A DNA stretch of 64,000 nucleotides. Origin: Chania multitudinisentens RB-25. Its GTDB lineage: Bacteria; Pseudomonadota; Gammaproteobacteria; Enterobacterales; Enterobacteriaceae. Under the pieces are notes generated by a model. It searched no databases, was not told the origin of the DNA, and saw nothing but the letters and a program-made list of their open reading frames with translations. Shown here piece after piece: positions 26,384 through 35,207 of this stretch. The position numbers and the translations under genes were made by a program. The stretch is taken from the NCBI RefSeq assembly GCF_000520015.2, contig NZ_CP007044.2, positions 2,542,001 to 2,606,000 on the forward strand, in the 5' to 3' direction. The number at the start of each line of letters is the position of its first letter. Within the stretch, counting starts at the first letter, position 1.

Positions 26384-27291
26384 TGGCCAATCCTGTTGCC
26401 CAAGCCGGGCGCGAGGCGCGCCAGCGCCACGGCTGGTGGCGCAGCAACCGTTTCCTGATCCTGCGCCGCAGCAGCCAATTACTGATTTTGCTGATGTTTT
26501 TGTCTGGGCCACTGTGGGGAACCTGGATTTTGCGGGGGAACTACAGCGCCAGTCTGTTGCTGGAAACAATCCCGCTCACCGATCCGTTGATGATGCTGGA
26601 AAGCCTGTTGGCCGGGCATTGGCCAGCCTGGTTGGTGTGGGTGGGGGCCGCAGTGGTGCTGGTCTACGGCCTGATTGGTAACCGGGTGTTCTGTGGTTGG
26701 GTCTGCCCGTTGAACCCGGTGGCCGATCTGGCCGCCTGGCTGCGGCGTAAATTAGGCCTGCGGCAATCAGCCAGCCTGCCGCGCAGCCTGCGTTACGGCA
26801 TTCTTATCGCCGTATTAGTGGGTAGCGTCGTTAGTGGCACGCTGCTGTGGGAGTGGGTCAATCCAGTGGCATTGATGGGCCGTGGTTTGATCCATGGCAC
26901 AGGAGAGGGGGCATTGGGATGGCTGAAAGGCTTGGTTGCCGCGTTTGGTGCAGGGATCTGGCTGATTGTGGCGCTGTTCCTGTTCGATCTGCTGGTGGTT
27001 GAGCATGGTTGGTGTGGCCATCTTTGTCCGGTAGGTGCCTTGTACGGTGTGATTGGCAGCCAGGGGGTGGTGCAGATCAGCGCTGAACGGCGTGAAAACT
27101 GCACACGCTGTATGGACTGCCTCCATGTTTGCCCGGAACCCCAGATTCTGCGTGAACCGTTATTGCTGCAAAAAGGCACACCACGGGTAGCCAATGAGAC
27201 TTGTATTGCCTGCGGGCGTTGTATCGACGTCTGTGCAGAAAATGTATTCGAGATTAAGACCAAATTTCATTATTCGGGAGCCAAAAAATGA
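26383..27291 (+). CDS. napH: NapH quinol dehydrogenase membrane subunit
   Basis: 302 residues, four membrane helices (about residues 30-55, 80-100, 138-160, 185-210) with two cytoplasmic C-x3-CP motifs (CGWVCPLNPV and CGHLCPVGALYG) and two C-terminal ferredoxin clusters (CTRCMDCLHVCP, CIACGRCIDVCA). It forms the menaquinol/ubiquinol-oxidising NapGH pair. Its stop overlaps napB by ATGA. Confidence 0.95.
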   Translation: MANPVAQAGREARQRHGWWRSNRFLILRRSSQLLILLMFLSGPLWGTWILRGNYSASLLLETIPLTDPLMMLESLLAGHWPAWLVWVGAAVVLVYGLIGNRVFCGWVCPLNPVADLAAWLRRKLGLRQSASLPRSLRYGILIAVLVGSVVSGTLLWEWVNPVALMGRGLIHGTGEGALGWLKGLVAAFGAGIWLIVALFLFDLLVVEHGWCGHLCPVGALYGVIGSQGVVQISAERRENCTRCMDCLHVCPEPQILREPLLLQKGTPRVANETCIACGRCIDVCAENVFEIKTKFHYSGAKK

Positions 27292-27737
27292 AAAGCAATG
27301 TCCTGAAAAAGCCGCTTTCCCTGTGTGGTGTGCTGCTGTCGCTGGTGGTTGCCGGCTTGGCGTTTGCCGCCAGCGATGTCGATCTTCAACAGTCACCAGA
27401 GGTTTCCGCCACTGCCGAAGGGCAGATCAACATGCCGAAACAGCAGGAAAAAATGGCGCTGAACTACGTCAACCAGCCGCCGATGATTCCGCACAGCATT
27501 GATGGTTACCAGGTCACCAAGAACACCAACCGCTGCTTGCAGTGCCACGGTGTGGATACCTATCGCACCACCGGCGCACCGCGCATCAGCCCGACGCACT
27601 TTATGGACAGCGACGGCAAAGTGCTCGGCAATGTTGCACCGCGCCGCTATTTCTGTCTGCAATGTCACGTACCACAAACTGATGCAGCACCGATTATCGG
27701 TAACAATTTTCAGCCTATGCAGGGCTTTGGGCACTAA
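27288..27737 (+). CDS. napB: NapB diheme cytochrome c, electron donor to NapA
   Basis: 149 residues with a Sec signal peptide (LSLCGVLLSLVVAGLAFA, cleaved before ASDVD) and two CxxCH heme sites (CLQCHGVD and CLQCHVPQ). NapB is the small subunit of the periplasmic reductase. Heme attachment needs Ccm proteins, and no ccm genes follow here, unlike the napF-ccm arrangement in E. coli. Confidence 0.96.
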   Translation: MKSNVLKKPLSLCGVLLSLVVAGLAFAASDVDLQQSPEVSATAEGQINMPKQQEKMALNYVNQPPMIPHSIDGYQVTKNTNRCLQCHGVDTYRTTGAPRISPTHFMDSDGKVLGNVAPRRYFCLQCHVPQTDAAPIIGNNFQPMQGFGH

Positions 27738-27748
27738 GCGGGGGAGTT

Positions 27749-28366
27749 ATGGCCGAACGTAATAATGCAACATCTGAGAACAAGGCCGGGCCGATCCGCC
27801 GTTTATGGCGCTGGTGGCGCAGGCCGAGCCGTTTGGCGCTGGGAACGCTGTTGCTGATCGGCTTTGTCGCCGGGATTATTTTCTGGGGCGGTTTTAACAC
27901 CGGTATGGAAGCGGCTAATACGGAGCAGTTTTGCATCAGTTGCCATGAAATGCGCGAAAACGTTTACGAAGAGTACATGGACACCGTGCACTATAACAAC
28001 CGCAGCGGCGTGCGGGCCACCTGCCCGGATTGCCACGTACCGCACGAATGGGCACCGAAAATGCTGCGTAAGCTGAAGGCCAGCAAAGAGCTGTATGGCA
28101 AACTGTTTGGCGTGATCGACACGCCGCAGAAGTTTGAATCTCACCGGTTGGCGATGGCGACCAATGAATGGGCCCGCATGAAGGCCAATAATTCACAGGA
28201 GTGCCGTAACTGCCATAACTTTGAGTATATGGATTTTGCCGTACAGAAAACCGTGGCGGCGAAAATGCATGACAAAGCGATTACCGAAGGCAAAACCTGT
28301 ATTGATTGCCATAAAGGGATTGCGCATAAACTGCCGGATATGCGCGAAGTGCCGAGCGGTTTCTAA
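27749..28366 (+). CDS. napC: NapC membrane-anchored tetraheme cytochrome c
   Basis: 205 residues of the NapC/NirT family. One uncleaved N-terminal membrane anchor (LALGTLLLIGFVAGIIFWGG, about residues 31-50) precedes four CxxCH hemes: CISCHEM, CPDCHVP, CRNCHNF and CIDCHKG. It carries electrons from quinol to NapB. It is the last gene of the operon and is followed by a strong terminator. Confidence 0.96.
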   Translation: MAERNNATSENKAGPIRRLWRWWRRPSRLALGTLLLIGFVAGIIFWGGFNTGMEAANTEQFCISCHEMRENVYEEYMDTVHYNNRSGVRATCPDCHVPHEWAPKMLRKLKASKELYGKLFGVIDTPQKFESHRLAMATNEWARMKANNSQECRNCHNFEYMDFAVQKTVAAKMHDKAITEGKTCIDCHKGIAHKLPDMREVPSGF

Positions 28367-28385
28367 AAACCATGAGTGTTAACAA

Positions 28386-28420
28386 AGCCCGTAGTGCTGA
28401 AAAGCCTGCGGGTTTTTTTA
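28386..28420 (+). terminator. Rho-independent terminator of the nap operon
   Basis: Stem CCCGTAG / CTGCGGG (one T-G pair) followed by a run of seven T, 20 bases after napC. Confidence 0.88.
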
Positions 28421-28607
28421 TTACGGCATATCTAGATGGCTGATTATTGTTTACTGCCGTTCTAGCCAGCCGGAATGACGCATGTTTGTGTCAGAGACAG
28501 GACAGCAGTACTGAATATCATCACTTACTTCAATGACATATATTGTGTTTACCCAAGTAGGGTCTTGGGTTGAAAAAATAAACGACAGACTGAATAGGAT
28601 TAATAAT

Positions 28608-29105
28608 ATGGAAGCTTATGAGTTTATTAGTGATGCACGTATGCATGGCTGGAGCAAAGATGATAAGAGCAGCATTTATCCGATGCTGAGTTTTGAAGTT
28701 AACCCCAACGTGACAGAGGCTGATAAAAAAATCAAAGTTGGGATCTATTTGTCTAACCCGGTTTTTGATGCCGTAGCTGTCAGGGAAGCCATTGGCGACG
28801 AGAATTTCTCGGGAATGGCGAGTGGTTTTTATAACTGCTTCAATCAAGCCGCCTTAAATAGTGTGATGACCGGGTATACACAGGTGGGTGGCGATACTCT
28901 GGGGGAAGTATTAGAGCGACAGCAGGAGTTAATTGCTGCGTATCAGGAGCTGATCGATGCAGGGATTTTAACACCCAACTCCATGATGTTGCCAGCGAAC
29001 GGGGGGCGTTTTACCAGTGCCACCCTCGGTGTTGATTTTTATGATGAAGCCGGTGATGTGATCAGTAGTACCAGTTTCTCACTGGACGCCATCCCTAAGC
29101 CGTAA
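28608..29105 (+). CDS. Hypothetical protein of unknown family
   Basis: 165 residues from ATG 28608 (AGGA nine bases before); the frame is open from 28533 but that first ATG has no ribosome site. The protein looks soluble and acidic, with no signal peptide. SYPMLSFEVNP-like beta segments near the start and NGGRFTSATLGVDFYDEAGD near the end suggest a beta-rich fold, with a helical centre (TLGEVLERQQELIAAYQEL). I do not recognise it. It lies alone between nap and nudK, where E. coli has aegA, so it is an insertion in the core order. Confidence 0.55.
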   Translation: MEAYEFISDARMHGWSKDDKSSIYPMLSFEVNPNVTEADKKIKVGIYLSNPVFDAVAVREAIGDENFSGMASGFYNCFNQAALNSVMTGYTQVGGDTLGEVLERQQELIAAYQELIDAGILTPNSMMLPANGGRFTSATLGVDFYDEAGDVISSTSFSLDAIPKP

Positions 29106-29338
29106 ATAAGCCTGGTGACTTGCCGACTCCGCCGCTGTTGTTCTTCGATAAATCCCTCATAAGCAAGTGAGGGATGTTGATCTTATGTTTATTTCTGCGA
29201 TCTCAAATTACTGAAACCCTCTTTCCTTTCTCCGATGACTATTCGGTTCAGCCTGCGGTTTCTTGTTGCAAATCCGCCGTGGCTGCGTTTTGCTATTGGC
29301 ATATATTGGGGCCAGATCTGCTAACGGAAGCCAGGTTT

Positions 29339-29914
29339 ATGTCATCAAAGATTGAAAATATCAGGAAAGAGCTGCTGTCGAATAACTGGTACGTATTGAA
29401 CAAGTATACCTTTGATTTAAAACGCAAGAACGGTGGCTCCATTGAACAGGTACGCGAAGTGTACGATCGTGGCAATGGCGCCACGATTTTGCTGTATAAC
29501 CGCGCCAAAGGCACAGTGGTGCTGACCAACCAGTTCCGTATGCCAACCTATGTTAACGGTAATGCCAGCGGTATGTTGCTGGAAGCCTGCGCCGGGTTGC
29601 TGGATGCCGACTCTCCTGAGCAGTGCGCGCGCCGCGAAGCGATTGAAGAAACCGGTTTTCAGGTGGATGAGCTCAAGAAAATCTTTGAAGCTTATATGTC
29701 GCCGGGGGGCGTGACGGAAATCGTCCATTTCTTCATTGCCGAATATCACGACGACGGGCGGCACGCTGCGGGTGGGGGGATTGAAGATGAGGATATCGAA
29801 GTGGTGGAGTTGCCGTTCAGTGAGGCGGTGGCGATGATTGCCGATGGCCGGATTAAAGATGGTAAAACCATCATGCTGTTGCAGTATCTGCAAATTCATC
29901 GGGTGATGGAATAA
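29339..29914 (+). CDS. nudK: GDP-mannose pyrophosphatase NudK
   Basis: 191 residues, the size of E. coli NudK, which hydrolyses GDP-mannose and related sugar nucleotides. The Nudix box is complete: GLLDADSPEQCARREAIEET followed by GFQVDEL (about residues 85-107). REVYDRGNGATILLYN and YMSPGGVTEIVHFFIAEY are also near identical to E. coli. The frame extends 55 codons upstream, but those residues have no family match; ATG at 29339 is the conserved start. It is convergent with talA. Confidence 0.93.
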   Translation: MSSKIENIRKELLSNNWYVLNKYTFDLKRKNGGSIEQVREVYDRGNGATILLYNRAKGTVVLTNQFRMPTYVNGNASGMLLEACAGLLDADSPEQCARREAIEETGFQVDELKKIFEAYMSPGGVTEIVHFFIAEYHDDGRHAAGGGIEDEDIEVVELPFSEAVAMIADGRIKDGKTIMLLQYLQIHRVME

Positions 29915-29938
29915 TCTTTTCCCCTGATTGAGGTGGCT

Positions 29939-29967
29939 CACTCTGTGGCTGAACAGCCACAGAGTTT
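29939..29967. terminator. Bidirectional terminator between nudK and talA
   Basis: Perfect 10-bp stem CTCTGTGGCT / AGCCACAGAG with a GAAC tetraloop and a short T tract, between convergent stops. Confidence 0.82.
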
Positions 29968-30008
29968 CGGCTTACTGAATCAGCGTTCTTCTATTGCCCA
30001 GGCTGGCA

Positions 30009-30959
30009 CTACAGCTCGGCAGCCAGCATGTCTTCCAGTTTCTGCTGGTCAACGGCAAACAGGCGGATGCCTTCGGCCAGTTTTTCTACCGCCATCGCAT
30101 CCTGGTTATGCAGCCAGCGGAATTCGGCTTCGGCCAGCGGAACAGGCGGGTGGCATGCTTCCACTGAAGGCGTTAATTGGCGTTTAATCGGTTGCTGACT
30201 CTGTTTCAACTGTTCCAGCAGGTTTGGCGCAATGGTCAAACGATCGCAGCCCGCTAGCGCCAGGATCTGTTCCACCTTACGGAAGCTGGCTCCCATGATC
30301 ACGGTCTGATAGCGATGCTGTTTGTAGTATTCATAAATCGCACGCACGGATTTCACGCCAGGATCTTGCTCGGCATCGTAATCGCTGACCGGCTGTTTGG
30401 CCTGATACCAGTCGTAGATGCGGCCTACGAACGGCGAAATCAGGAACACCCCGGCTTCGGCACAGGCGCGTGCCTGGGCAAATGAGAACAGCAGCGTCAG
30501 GTTAGTGTTGATGCCCTCTTTTTCCAGATCTTCTGCCGCTTTAATACCTTCCCAGGTGGCGGCCAGTTTGATCAGAATGCGTGATTTATCGATCCCTTGT
30601 TCCTGATACATACGCACCAGTTTACGAGCCTTTGCCACACACATACCGCGATCAAATGACAGCCGGGCATCCACTTCGGTAGAAATACGGCCTGGTACGC
30701 TTTTCAGGATCTCGGCACCGATATTCACCGCCAGTTTGTCGCAGGCGTTAATCAATTGGGTTTCTTTACTGCCGCCTTGTTGGTGGGCGTAATTGAGCGC
30801 GTCGGCGATCAGCGATTGATATTGCGGCAATGCGGCGGCTTTCAGGATCAGTGACGGGTTGGTGGTGGCATCCTGTGGTTCGAACTGGCGGATTGATTCA
30901 ATATCGCCGCTGTCGGCAACCACCACGGTTAGCTGTTTGAGTGCGTCTAATTGGTTCAT
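30009..30959 (-). CDS. talA: Transaldolase A
   Basis: 316 residues. Transaldolase moves a dihydroxyacetone unit between sedoheptulose 7-phosphate/glyceraldehyde 3-phosphate and erythrose 4-phosphate/fructose 6-phosphate. The Schiff-base lysine lies in RILIKLAATWEG (about residue 131), and GINTNLTLLFSFAQARACAE is diagnostic. The sequence follows E. coli TalA more closely than TalB. In E. coli tktB comes directly after talA; here it is absent and the nearest gene on that side is an RpiB-like isomerase. Confidence 0.95.
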   Translation of the reverse strand: MNQLDALKQLTVVVADSGDIESIRQFEPQDATTNPSLILKAAALPQYQSLIADALNYAHQQGGSKETQLINACDKLAVNIGAEILKSVPGRISTEVDARLSFDRGMCVAKARKLVRMYQEQGIDKSRILIKLAATWEGIKAAEDLEKEGINTNLTLLFSFAQARACAEAGVFLISPFVGRIYDWYQAKQPVSDYDAEQDPGVKSVRAIYEYYKQHRYQTVIMGASFRKVEQILALAGCDRLTIAPNLLEQLKQSQQPIKRQLTPSVEACHPPVPLAEAEFRWLHNQDAMAVEKLAEGIRLFAVDQQKLEDMLAAEL

Positions 30960-31142
30960 CTATAAGCTCCTTGATCAACGTCAATGTTGGCTAGCTGTCA
31001 TTAGGGGAACACACTGCATCATAAGTCTGGTGAATGAAATGCGCTTTTGCTGATTGCTGTAATGGCTAAGAGCAATCGGCAGTGCGCTCACACCGGCGAG
31101 CCGTGGTTCCCCATATATCCGGCTACTTACAGGAGATAACCC

Positions 31143-31601
31143 TCAGCGCTGGCCTGCGACCTGCTCGTAATAGCCAATCTTGGCCACCTTAGGTGCCGAT
31201 CCGCCTCCTTCAAACTCAGAGAGCAACCAGGCTTCGACAATCGATTTTGCCAACTCCGGCCCAATAACCCGCGCTCCCAGGGTGATGATTTGCGCATCGT
31301 TGCTTTTGCGCGCCCGCTGGGCGGAATAGGTGTCATGGCACTGTGCTGCACGAATCCCCGGTACTTTATTAGCCACGATGCTCATACCAATACCGGTGCC
31401 ACACAGCAAGATCCCGCGCTGATGCTTTTCATCCTTGATAGCCTGCGCCACCTGGAAAGCGATATCCGGGTAGCTGGTTTGCGCGGCAGGGTGTCCCGGC
31501 GCGTAATCGGTAACCGGTATGTCACGCTGTTGCAGAAAAGCAATGATCACGTTTTTCAATTCAGTGGCGGCATCATCGGCACCGATAGCAATGGGCAGCA
31601 T
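31143..31601 (-). CDS. RpiB/LacAB-family sugar-phosphate isomerase (probable tetrulose-phosphate isomerase)
   Basis: 152 residues from ATG 31601, which has GGAGA upstream; a longer frame lacks family similarity. IAIGADDAATELKN at the start, GILLCGTGIGMSIVANKVPGIRAA (catalytic Cys and anion-binding loop, read in two parts, about residues 70-93) and ARKSNDAQIITLGARVIG define the RpiB family. It sits divergent from a tetritol-type dehydrogenase operon, so by analogy with the mycobacterial D-erythrulose-4-phosphate isomerase DerI I infer that it makes D-erythrose 4-phosphate. Ribose 5-phosphate isomerase B activity remains possible. Confidence 0.75.
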   Translation of the reverse strand: MLPIAIGADDAATELKNVIIAFLQQRDIPVTDYAPGHPAAQTSYPDIAFQVAQAIKDEKHQRGILLCGTGIGMSIVANKVPGIRAAQCHDTYSAQRARKSNDAQIITLGARVIGPELAKSIVEAWLLSEFEGGGSAPKVAKIGYYEQVAGQR

Positions 31602-31921
31602 AAAGATCTCCTGGCTGATAACGATAAGGCTGACGATCCCCGTTGGCGCGTCATAGTGGTTACCATAACGAGATATTATCAAATGTTCAATATGTGTTCT
31701 TTTGTTTGTATTTTAAATAAGGCTAAATAGCCATTAAAAGTGATAAATATCCCAAATATCGCCATTTATAGGACTTTATTACAATTTTAAGAGGGCTTTT
31801 TGAACAGTATCACATTTTTAAAAGTTGTCAGTGGGCAATCAGCAGGAGAGTAGGTAGTGTTCATATGTTCTTATAATGTGTTAATGATCATAAAAAATGC
31901 ACCCTACCAGAGGATAGAACT
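31602..31921. promoter_or_regulatory. Divergent control region of the putative tetritol cluster
   Basis: 320 AT-rich bases between the isomerase gene and the dehydrogenase operon. It holds three copies of a TGTTCA motif: 31684 (TGTTCAATATGTGTTCTT), 31801-31806 (inverted) and 31858 (TGTTCATATGTTCTT). The first and last agree in 15 positions when single-base gaps are allowed. These are candidate operators for the SorC-type regulator at the operon end. Confidence 0.5.
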
Positions 31922-33034
31922 ATGTGTCAGAACTGCGTAACACCCGCAAAAATGGCCGAAGGTATTCCTGAAATGATGAAGGCGGTCGTCGCTTATGCCC
32001 CAAGAGATTATCGCTTGGAGGTGGTTGCAGTACCAAAGATTGGCCCAAAAGAGATCCTGGTGAAGGTGGAAGCCTGCGGCATCTGCGCCGGTGATGTGAA
32101 AGCGTTCGAAGGGGCGGCCAGCTTCTGGGGGGATGAAAAACAGCCCGCCTATATCAAAGCACCGATGATTCCCGGCCACGAATTTATCGGCCATGTGGTG
32201 GGATATGGGGAAGGCGTGGAGGGTTTTAACCTCGGCGATCGGGTGATTTCTGAGCAAATTGTTCCCTGTTGGGAATGCCGTTTCTGTAACCGTGGTCAAT
32301 ATTGGATGTGTGAAAAGCACGATCTGTATGGTTTCCAGAAAAACGTCAATGGCGGTATGGCTGAATATATGAAGTTCACCAAAGAGGCCATTAACTACCA
32401 TGTGCCTGCGGAGATGCCGATAGAAGATGCCATTTTGATCGAACCCTACGCCTGTTCGTTCCATGCGGTACAGCGTGCCAATATTAAACTGGGTGATGTG
32501 GTGGTGCTGGCCGGGGCGGGAACCTTGGGCCTTGGCATGATCGGCGCGATTAAAAAATCTGGCCCGGCCAAACTGGTGGTGCTCGATCTTTCTGACGATC
32601 GCTTGGCACTGGCGAAACAGTTTGGCGCTGACGTGGTGTTGAACCCCTTGCGTGACGACGTGATGGCGGTGGTCAAAGGCATGACGGAAGGCTACGGCTG
32701 CGATATCTACATTGAAGCGACCGGTGCGCAAAAGTCTGTTGAACAAGGGCTGATGCTGATCCGTAAGCTGGGAACTTTTGTCGAGTTTTCGGTCTTTAAA
32801 GACCCGGTCACCGTTGACTGGAGCATTATCAGCGATCGTAAAGAGCTGGATGTGCTGGGCTCGCATCTGGGGCCGTATTGCTACCCGCTGGTGATCGAAG
32901 GTATCCGCAATGGTGATTTGCCCACCAAAGGCGTAGTGACGCAAACATTACCGCTGGAACAGTTTGCTGAAGGTTTCGAAATGATGAAACGCGGCATCGG
33001 CTCAATCAAAGTGGTACTTAATCCCAATCTGTAA
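31922..33034 (+). CDS. Zinc-dependent polyol dehydrogenase, erythritol/L-threitol dehydrogenase-like
   Basis: 370-residue medium-chain dehydrogenase. Catalytic zinc ligands are in CGICAGD and GHEFIGHVVG; the structural zinc site is CWECRFCNRGQYWMC (about residues 116-130); the NAD-binding loop is VVLAGAGTLGLGMIGA (about 193-208). The sequence and the neighbours suggest oxidation of a tetritol (erythritol or threitol) to erythrulose, but other polyols cannot be excluded. AGAGGAT precedes the first ATG, giving an N-terminus MCQNCVTPAK before the usual MKAVVAYAP. First gene of a six-gene plus-strand unit. Confidence 0.75.
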   Translation: MCQNCVTPAKMAEGIPEMMKAVVAYAPRDYRLEVVAVPKIGPKEILVKVEACGICAGDVKAFEGAASFWGDEKQPAYIKAPMIPGHEFIGHVVGYGEGVEGFNLGDRVISEQIVPCWECRFCNRGQYWMCEKHDLYGFQKNVNGGMAEYMKFTKEAINYHVPAEMPIEDAILIEPYACSFHAVQRANIKLGDVVVLAGAGTLGLGMIGAIKKSGPAKLVVLDLSDDRLALAKQFGADVVLNPLRDDVMAVVKGMTEGYGCDIYIEATGAQKSVEQGLMLIRKLGTFVEFSVFKDPVTVDWSIISDRKELDVLGSHLGPYCYPLVIEGIRNGDLPTKGVVTQTLPLEQFAEGFEMMKRGIGSIKVVLNPNL

Positions 33035-33097
33035 TGCCTGCATCGTTCTGGTGCGGGTGATCCTGCACCTCTATCATCAAATGTGCTGAGGTGTGCT

Positions 33098-34360
33098 ATG
33101 TGGAATGGACTGATTCATCGCATTGGTCTTTCGCCAAAATTAATGCTCGGTTATGCCGGTGTCTTGGTGTTCATGATGGGAGAAGGGCTGGAACAAGGCT
33201 GGCTTTCGCCTTATCTCATTGGTCAAGGGTTAACTATTCAGGAGTCGGCGCTGTTGTTCAGCGTTTACGGCTTTGCTGCCGCGATTGCCGCCTGGTTTTC
33301 TGGCGTATTGGCCGAGATTTTCACCGCCCGCCGGGTGATGTTGGTTGGATTGATCCTGTTCCTGCTGGGGTCGGTCTGTTTTCTGATCTGGGGGCTGCCA
33401 AGCAATAATCTGACGGTAATGATACCTACCTACGCGCTGCGCGGGCTGGGCTATCCGCTGTTTGCCTATGGGTTTCTGGTATGGGTGGCCTATGAAGCAC
33501 CGCCGGAACGCCTGGGTTCTGCGGTAGGGATTTTCTGGTTTGTCTACAGCGGCGGTCTGAGCGTGTTAGGAGTATTGTATTCTAGCATCATGCTGCCGTA
33601 CCTGGGGGAAATCCATACCCTGTGGAGTGCCTTAATCTTTGTGGTCTTGGGGGCGATGATCGCCTTAATGCTCAACCGGACGCCCGGCCAGGCAGAAAAA
33701 GGTCACCAGGAAAAAGCTTCTCTCAGTTATGTTCTGAAAGGAATCACCATCGCGTTTGAAAACCCGAAAATTGGCTTGGGGGGGATTGTGCGCACCATCA
33801 ATACCTCGGCAGCTTATGGCTTTGTGGTGTTTATGCCGATGTACATGATGGATATGGGTTTTACCCGCACTCACTGGTTGCAGATGTATGCCGCATTGTG
33901 GACGGTGAATATTATCTTCAATCTGATCTTTGGCGTGGTCAGCGATGGTTTAGGCTGGCGTAACGTCGTGATGTGGTTTGGCTGTGTTGGCTGCGCAATA
34001 ACTACGCTGATGTTCTACTACGTGCCTTATTTCCTTGGGCCAAATTATTGGCTCACCGTCGGTGCTGCGGGTCTGTTCGGCGCCTGTCTGGCGGCGTTTG
34101 TTCCGCTTTCTGCCATCATGCCTTCGCTGGCACCCGAGAATAAAGGCGCAGCCATGTCGATCCTGAATCTTGGTGCTGGGTTGAGTACTTTCGTCGGCCC
34201 GGCGGTGGTGGGGTTGTTTATCGGTAGCCTGGGCAGCAGTGGGGTGATCTGGATTTTCACCGGCCTGTATTTATTCAGCGGCGTCTTGATGAAGTTTGTC
34301 ACCTTACCAAAGGAAACCAGCGTGGCGGTGAAAGCCAGTAACCCTAGTTTGGCATCCTGA
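33098..34360 (+). CDS. MFS polyol transporter (RbtT/DalT/CsbX type)
   Basis: 420 residues with about 12 membrane helices. MMGEGLEQGWLSPYLIGQGL near the N-terminus and GLGYPLFAYGFLVWVAYEAP (about residues 112-131) are hallmarks of the ribitol/arabitol permease family (RbtT, DalT). In this operon it is the probable uptake system for the tetritol, by proton symport in the inner membrane. The frame can start at GTG 33083, but ATG 33098 with GAGGTG upstream matches the family. 63 bases separate it from the dehydrogenase gene. Confidence 0.8.
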   Translation: MWNGLIHRIGLSPKLMLGYAGVLVFMMGEGLEQGWLSPYLIGQGLTIQESALLFSVYGFAAAIAAWFSGVLAEIFTARRVMLVGLILFLLGSVCFLIWGLPSNNLTVMIPTYALRGLGYPLFAYGFLVWVAYEAPPERLGSAVGIFWFVYSGGLSVLGVLYSSIMLPYLGEIHTLWSALIFVVLGAMIALMLNRTPGQAEKGHQEKASLSYVLKGITIAFENPKIGLGGIVRTINTSAAYGFVVFMPMYMMDMGFTRTHWLQMYAALWTVNIIFNLIFGVVSDGLGWRNVVMWFGCVGCAITTLMFYYVPYFLGPNYWLTVGAAGLFGACLAAFVPLSAIMPSLAPENKGAAMSILNLGAGLSTFVGPAVVGLFIGSLGSSGVIWIFTGLYLFSGVLMKFVTLPKETSVAVKASNPSLAS

Positions 34361-34392
34361 TAGACAGTGACGTTAACCGTTGGAGGAAGCGA

Positions 34393-35154
34393 ATGATGCT
34401 TACCCGTCAAAATGAATGTTCCCTGCAAGGGAAAGTGGCCGTGATTACCGGAGGCGCGGCAGGAATTGGCTTGGCTATAGCTGAACGCTATCTGCAAAAC
34501 GGTGCGCAAGTGGTGCTGTTGGATCGCGCCCCGGCGGTGCAACAGATTGCGCAACAGTTGGACGCACAGTCAGCGCTGGGCATTGTGGCAGATGTCACCG
34601 ATAAAGCGTCGGTGACGCAGGCTGTTGCGGAAGCGAAGGCGCATTTTGGCCGGTTGGATGTGTTGGTTAACAGCGCCGGGATCGTGCTGTTGCATCCGGC
34701 AGAAGAAGTCCCGGAGGATGCCTGGGACAGCACCATGGCGGTTAACTTGAAAGGCGTGTTTCTCACCAGCCAGGCGGTGGGGCACTACTTTCTCCGCCAA
34801 GGCAGCGGCAGCATTATTAATCTGGCTTCACAAGCGGGAATGGTGGCTTTGCCGAATCATCTGGCTTACTGCGCCAGCAAAGCCGGGGTGATTGGTTTAA
34901 CTCAGGTGTTGGCGCTGGAATGGGGGCCGCAAAACGTGCGGGTTAACGCCATTTCTCCCACCGTGGTGTTGACCGAGCTGGGGCGTAAAGCCTGGTCGGG
35001 GGAGGTGGCAGAACAGATGAAGCAAAAAATCCCGCTACGGCGCTTTGCTGAACCGCAGGATATTGCCGCCAGCGCCCTGTTTTTGGCCAGCGATGCAGCC
35101 AGCATGATCACCGGTGCTAACCTGGTGGTTGACGGTGGTTACACCATCCAATAA
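34393..35154 (+). CDS. SDR-family polyol dehydrogenase, D-threitol dehydrogenase/GolD-like
   Basis: 253-residue short-chain dehydrogenase. Cofactor loop TGGAAGIG (about residue 19), NSAG (about 96), catalytic Ser in IINLASQAGM and the YCASK pair (about 159-163) are intact. Having both an MDR and an SDR dehydrogenase in one operon is what tetritol pathways show, one enzyme per stereoisomer (EltD for erythritol/L-threitol, DthD for D-threitol in mycobacteria). Substrate here is inferred. Two in-frame ATGs (34393, 34396) follow GGAGGA, and either could be used. Confidence 0.78.
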   Translation: MMLTRQNECSLQGKVAVITGGAAGIGLAIAERYLQNGAQVVLLDRAPAVQQIAQQLDAQSALGIVADVTDKASVTQAVAEAKAHFGRLDVLVNSAGIVLLHPAEEVPEDAWDSTMAVNLKGVFLTSQAVGHYFLRQGSGSIINLASQAGMVALPNHLAYCASKAGVIGLTQVLALEWGPQNVRVNAISPTVVLTELGRKAWSGEVAEQMKQKIPLRRFAEPQDIAASALFLASDAASMITGANLVVDGGYTIQ

Positions 35155-35163
35155 TTGCCTGCA

Positions 35164-35207
35164 TACGGCGAATTGCAGGCAAGCTGGCGCACATGCAGTT
35201 CGCCGTA
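35164..35207. repeat. Inverted-repeat hairpin between SDR and DhaK-like genes
   Basis: TACGGCGAATTGCA and TGCAGTTCGCCGTA form a 14-bp arm (one G-T mismatch-type pair) around a 16-base centre containing CTGGCGCACA. The centre shares GCACATGCAG with the dispersed repeat at 53.4 kb, so it looks like a relative of that element placed inside the operon. Confidence 0.65.

Noticed and set aside
31904..32944. 346-codon open frame on the minus strand opposite the polyol dehydrogenase
   Set aside because: It mirrors a clear zinc dehydrogenase with intact motifs, is rich in His/Arg/Gln as antisense frames are, and has no family character.
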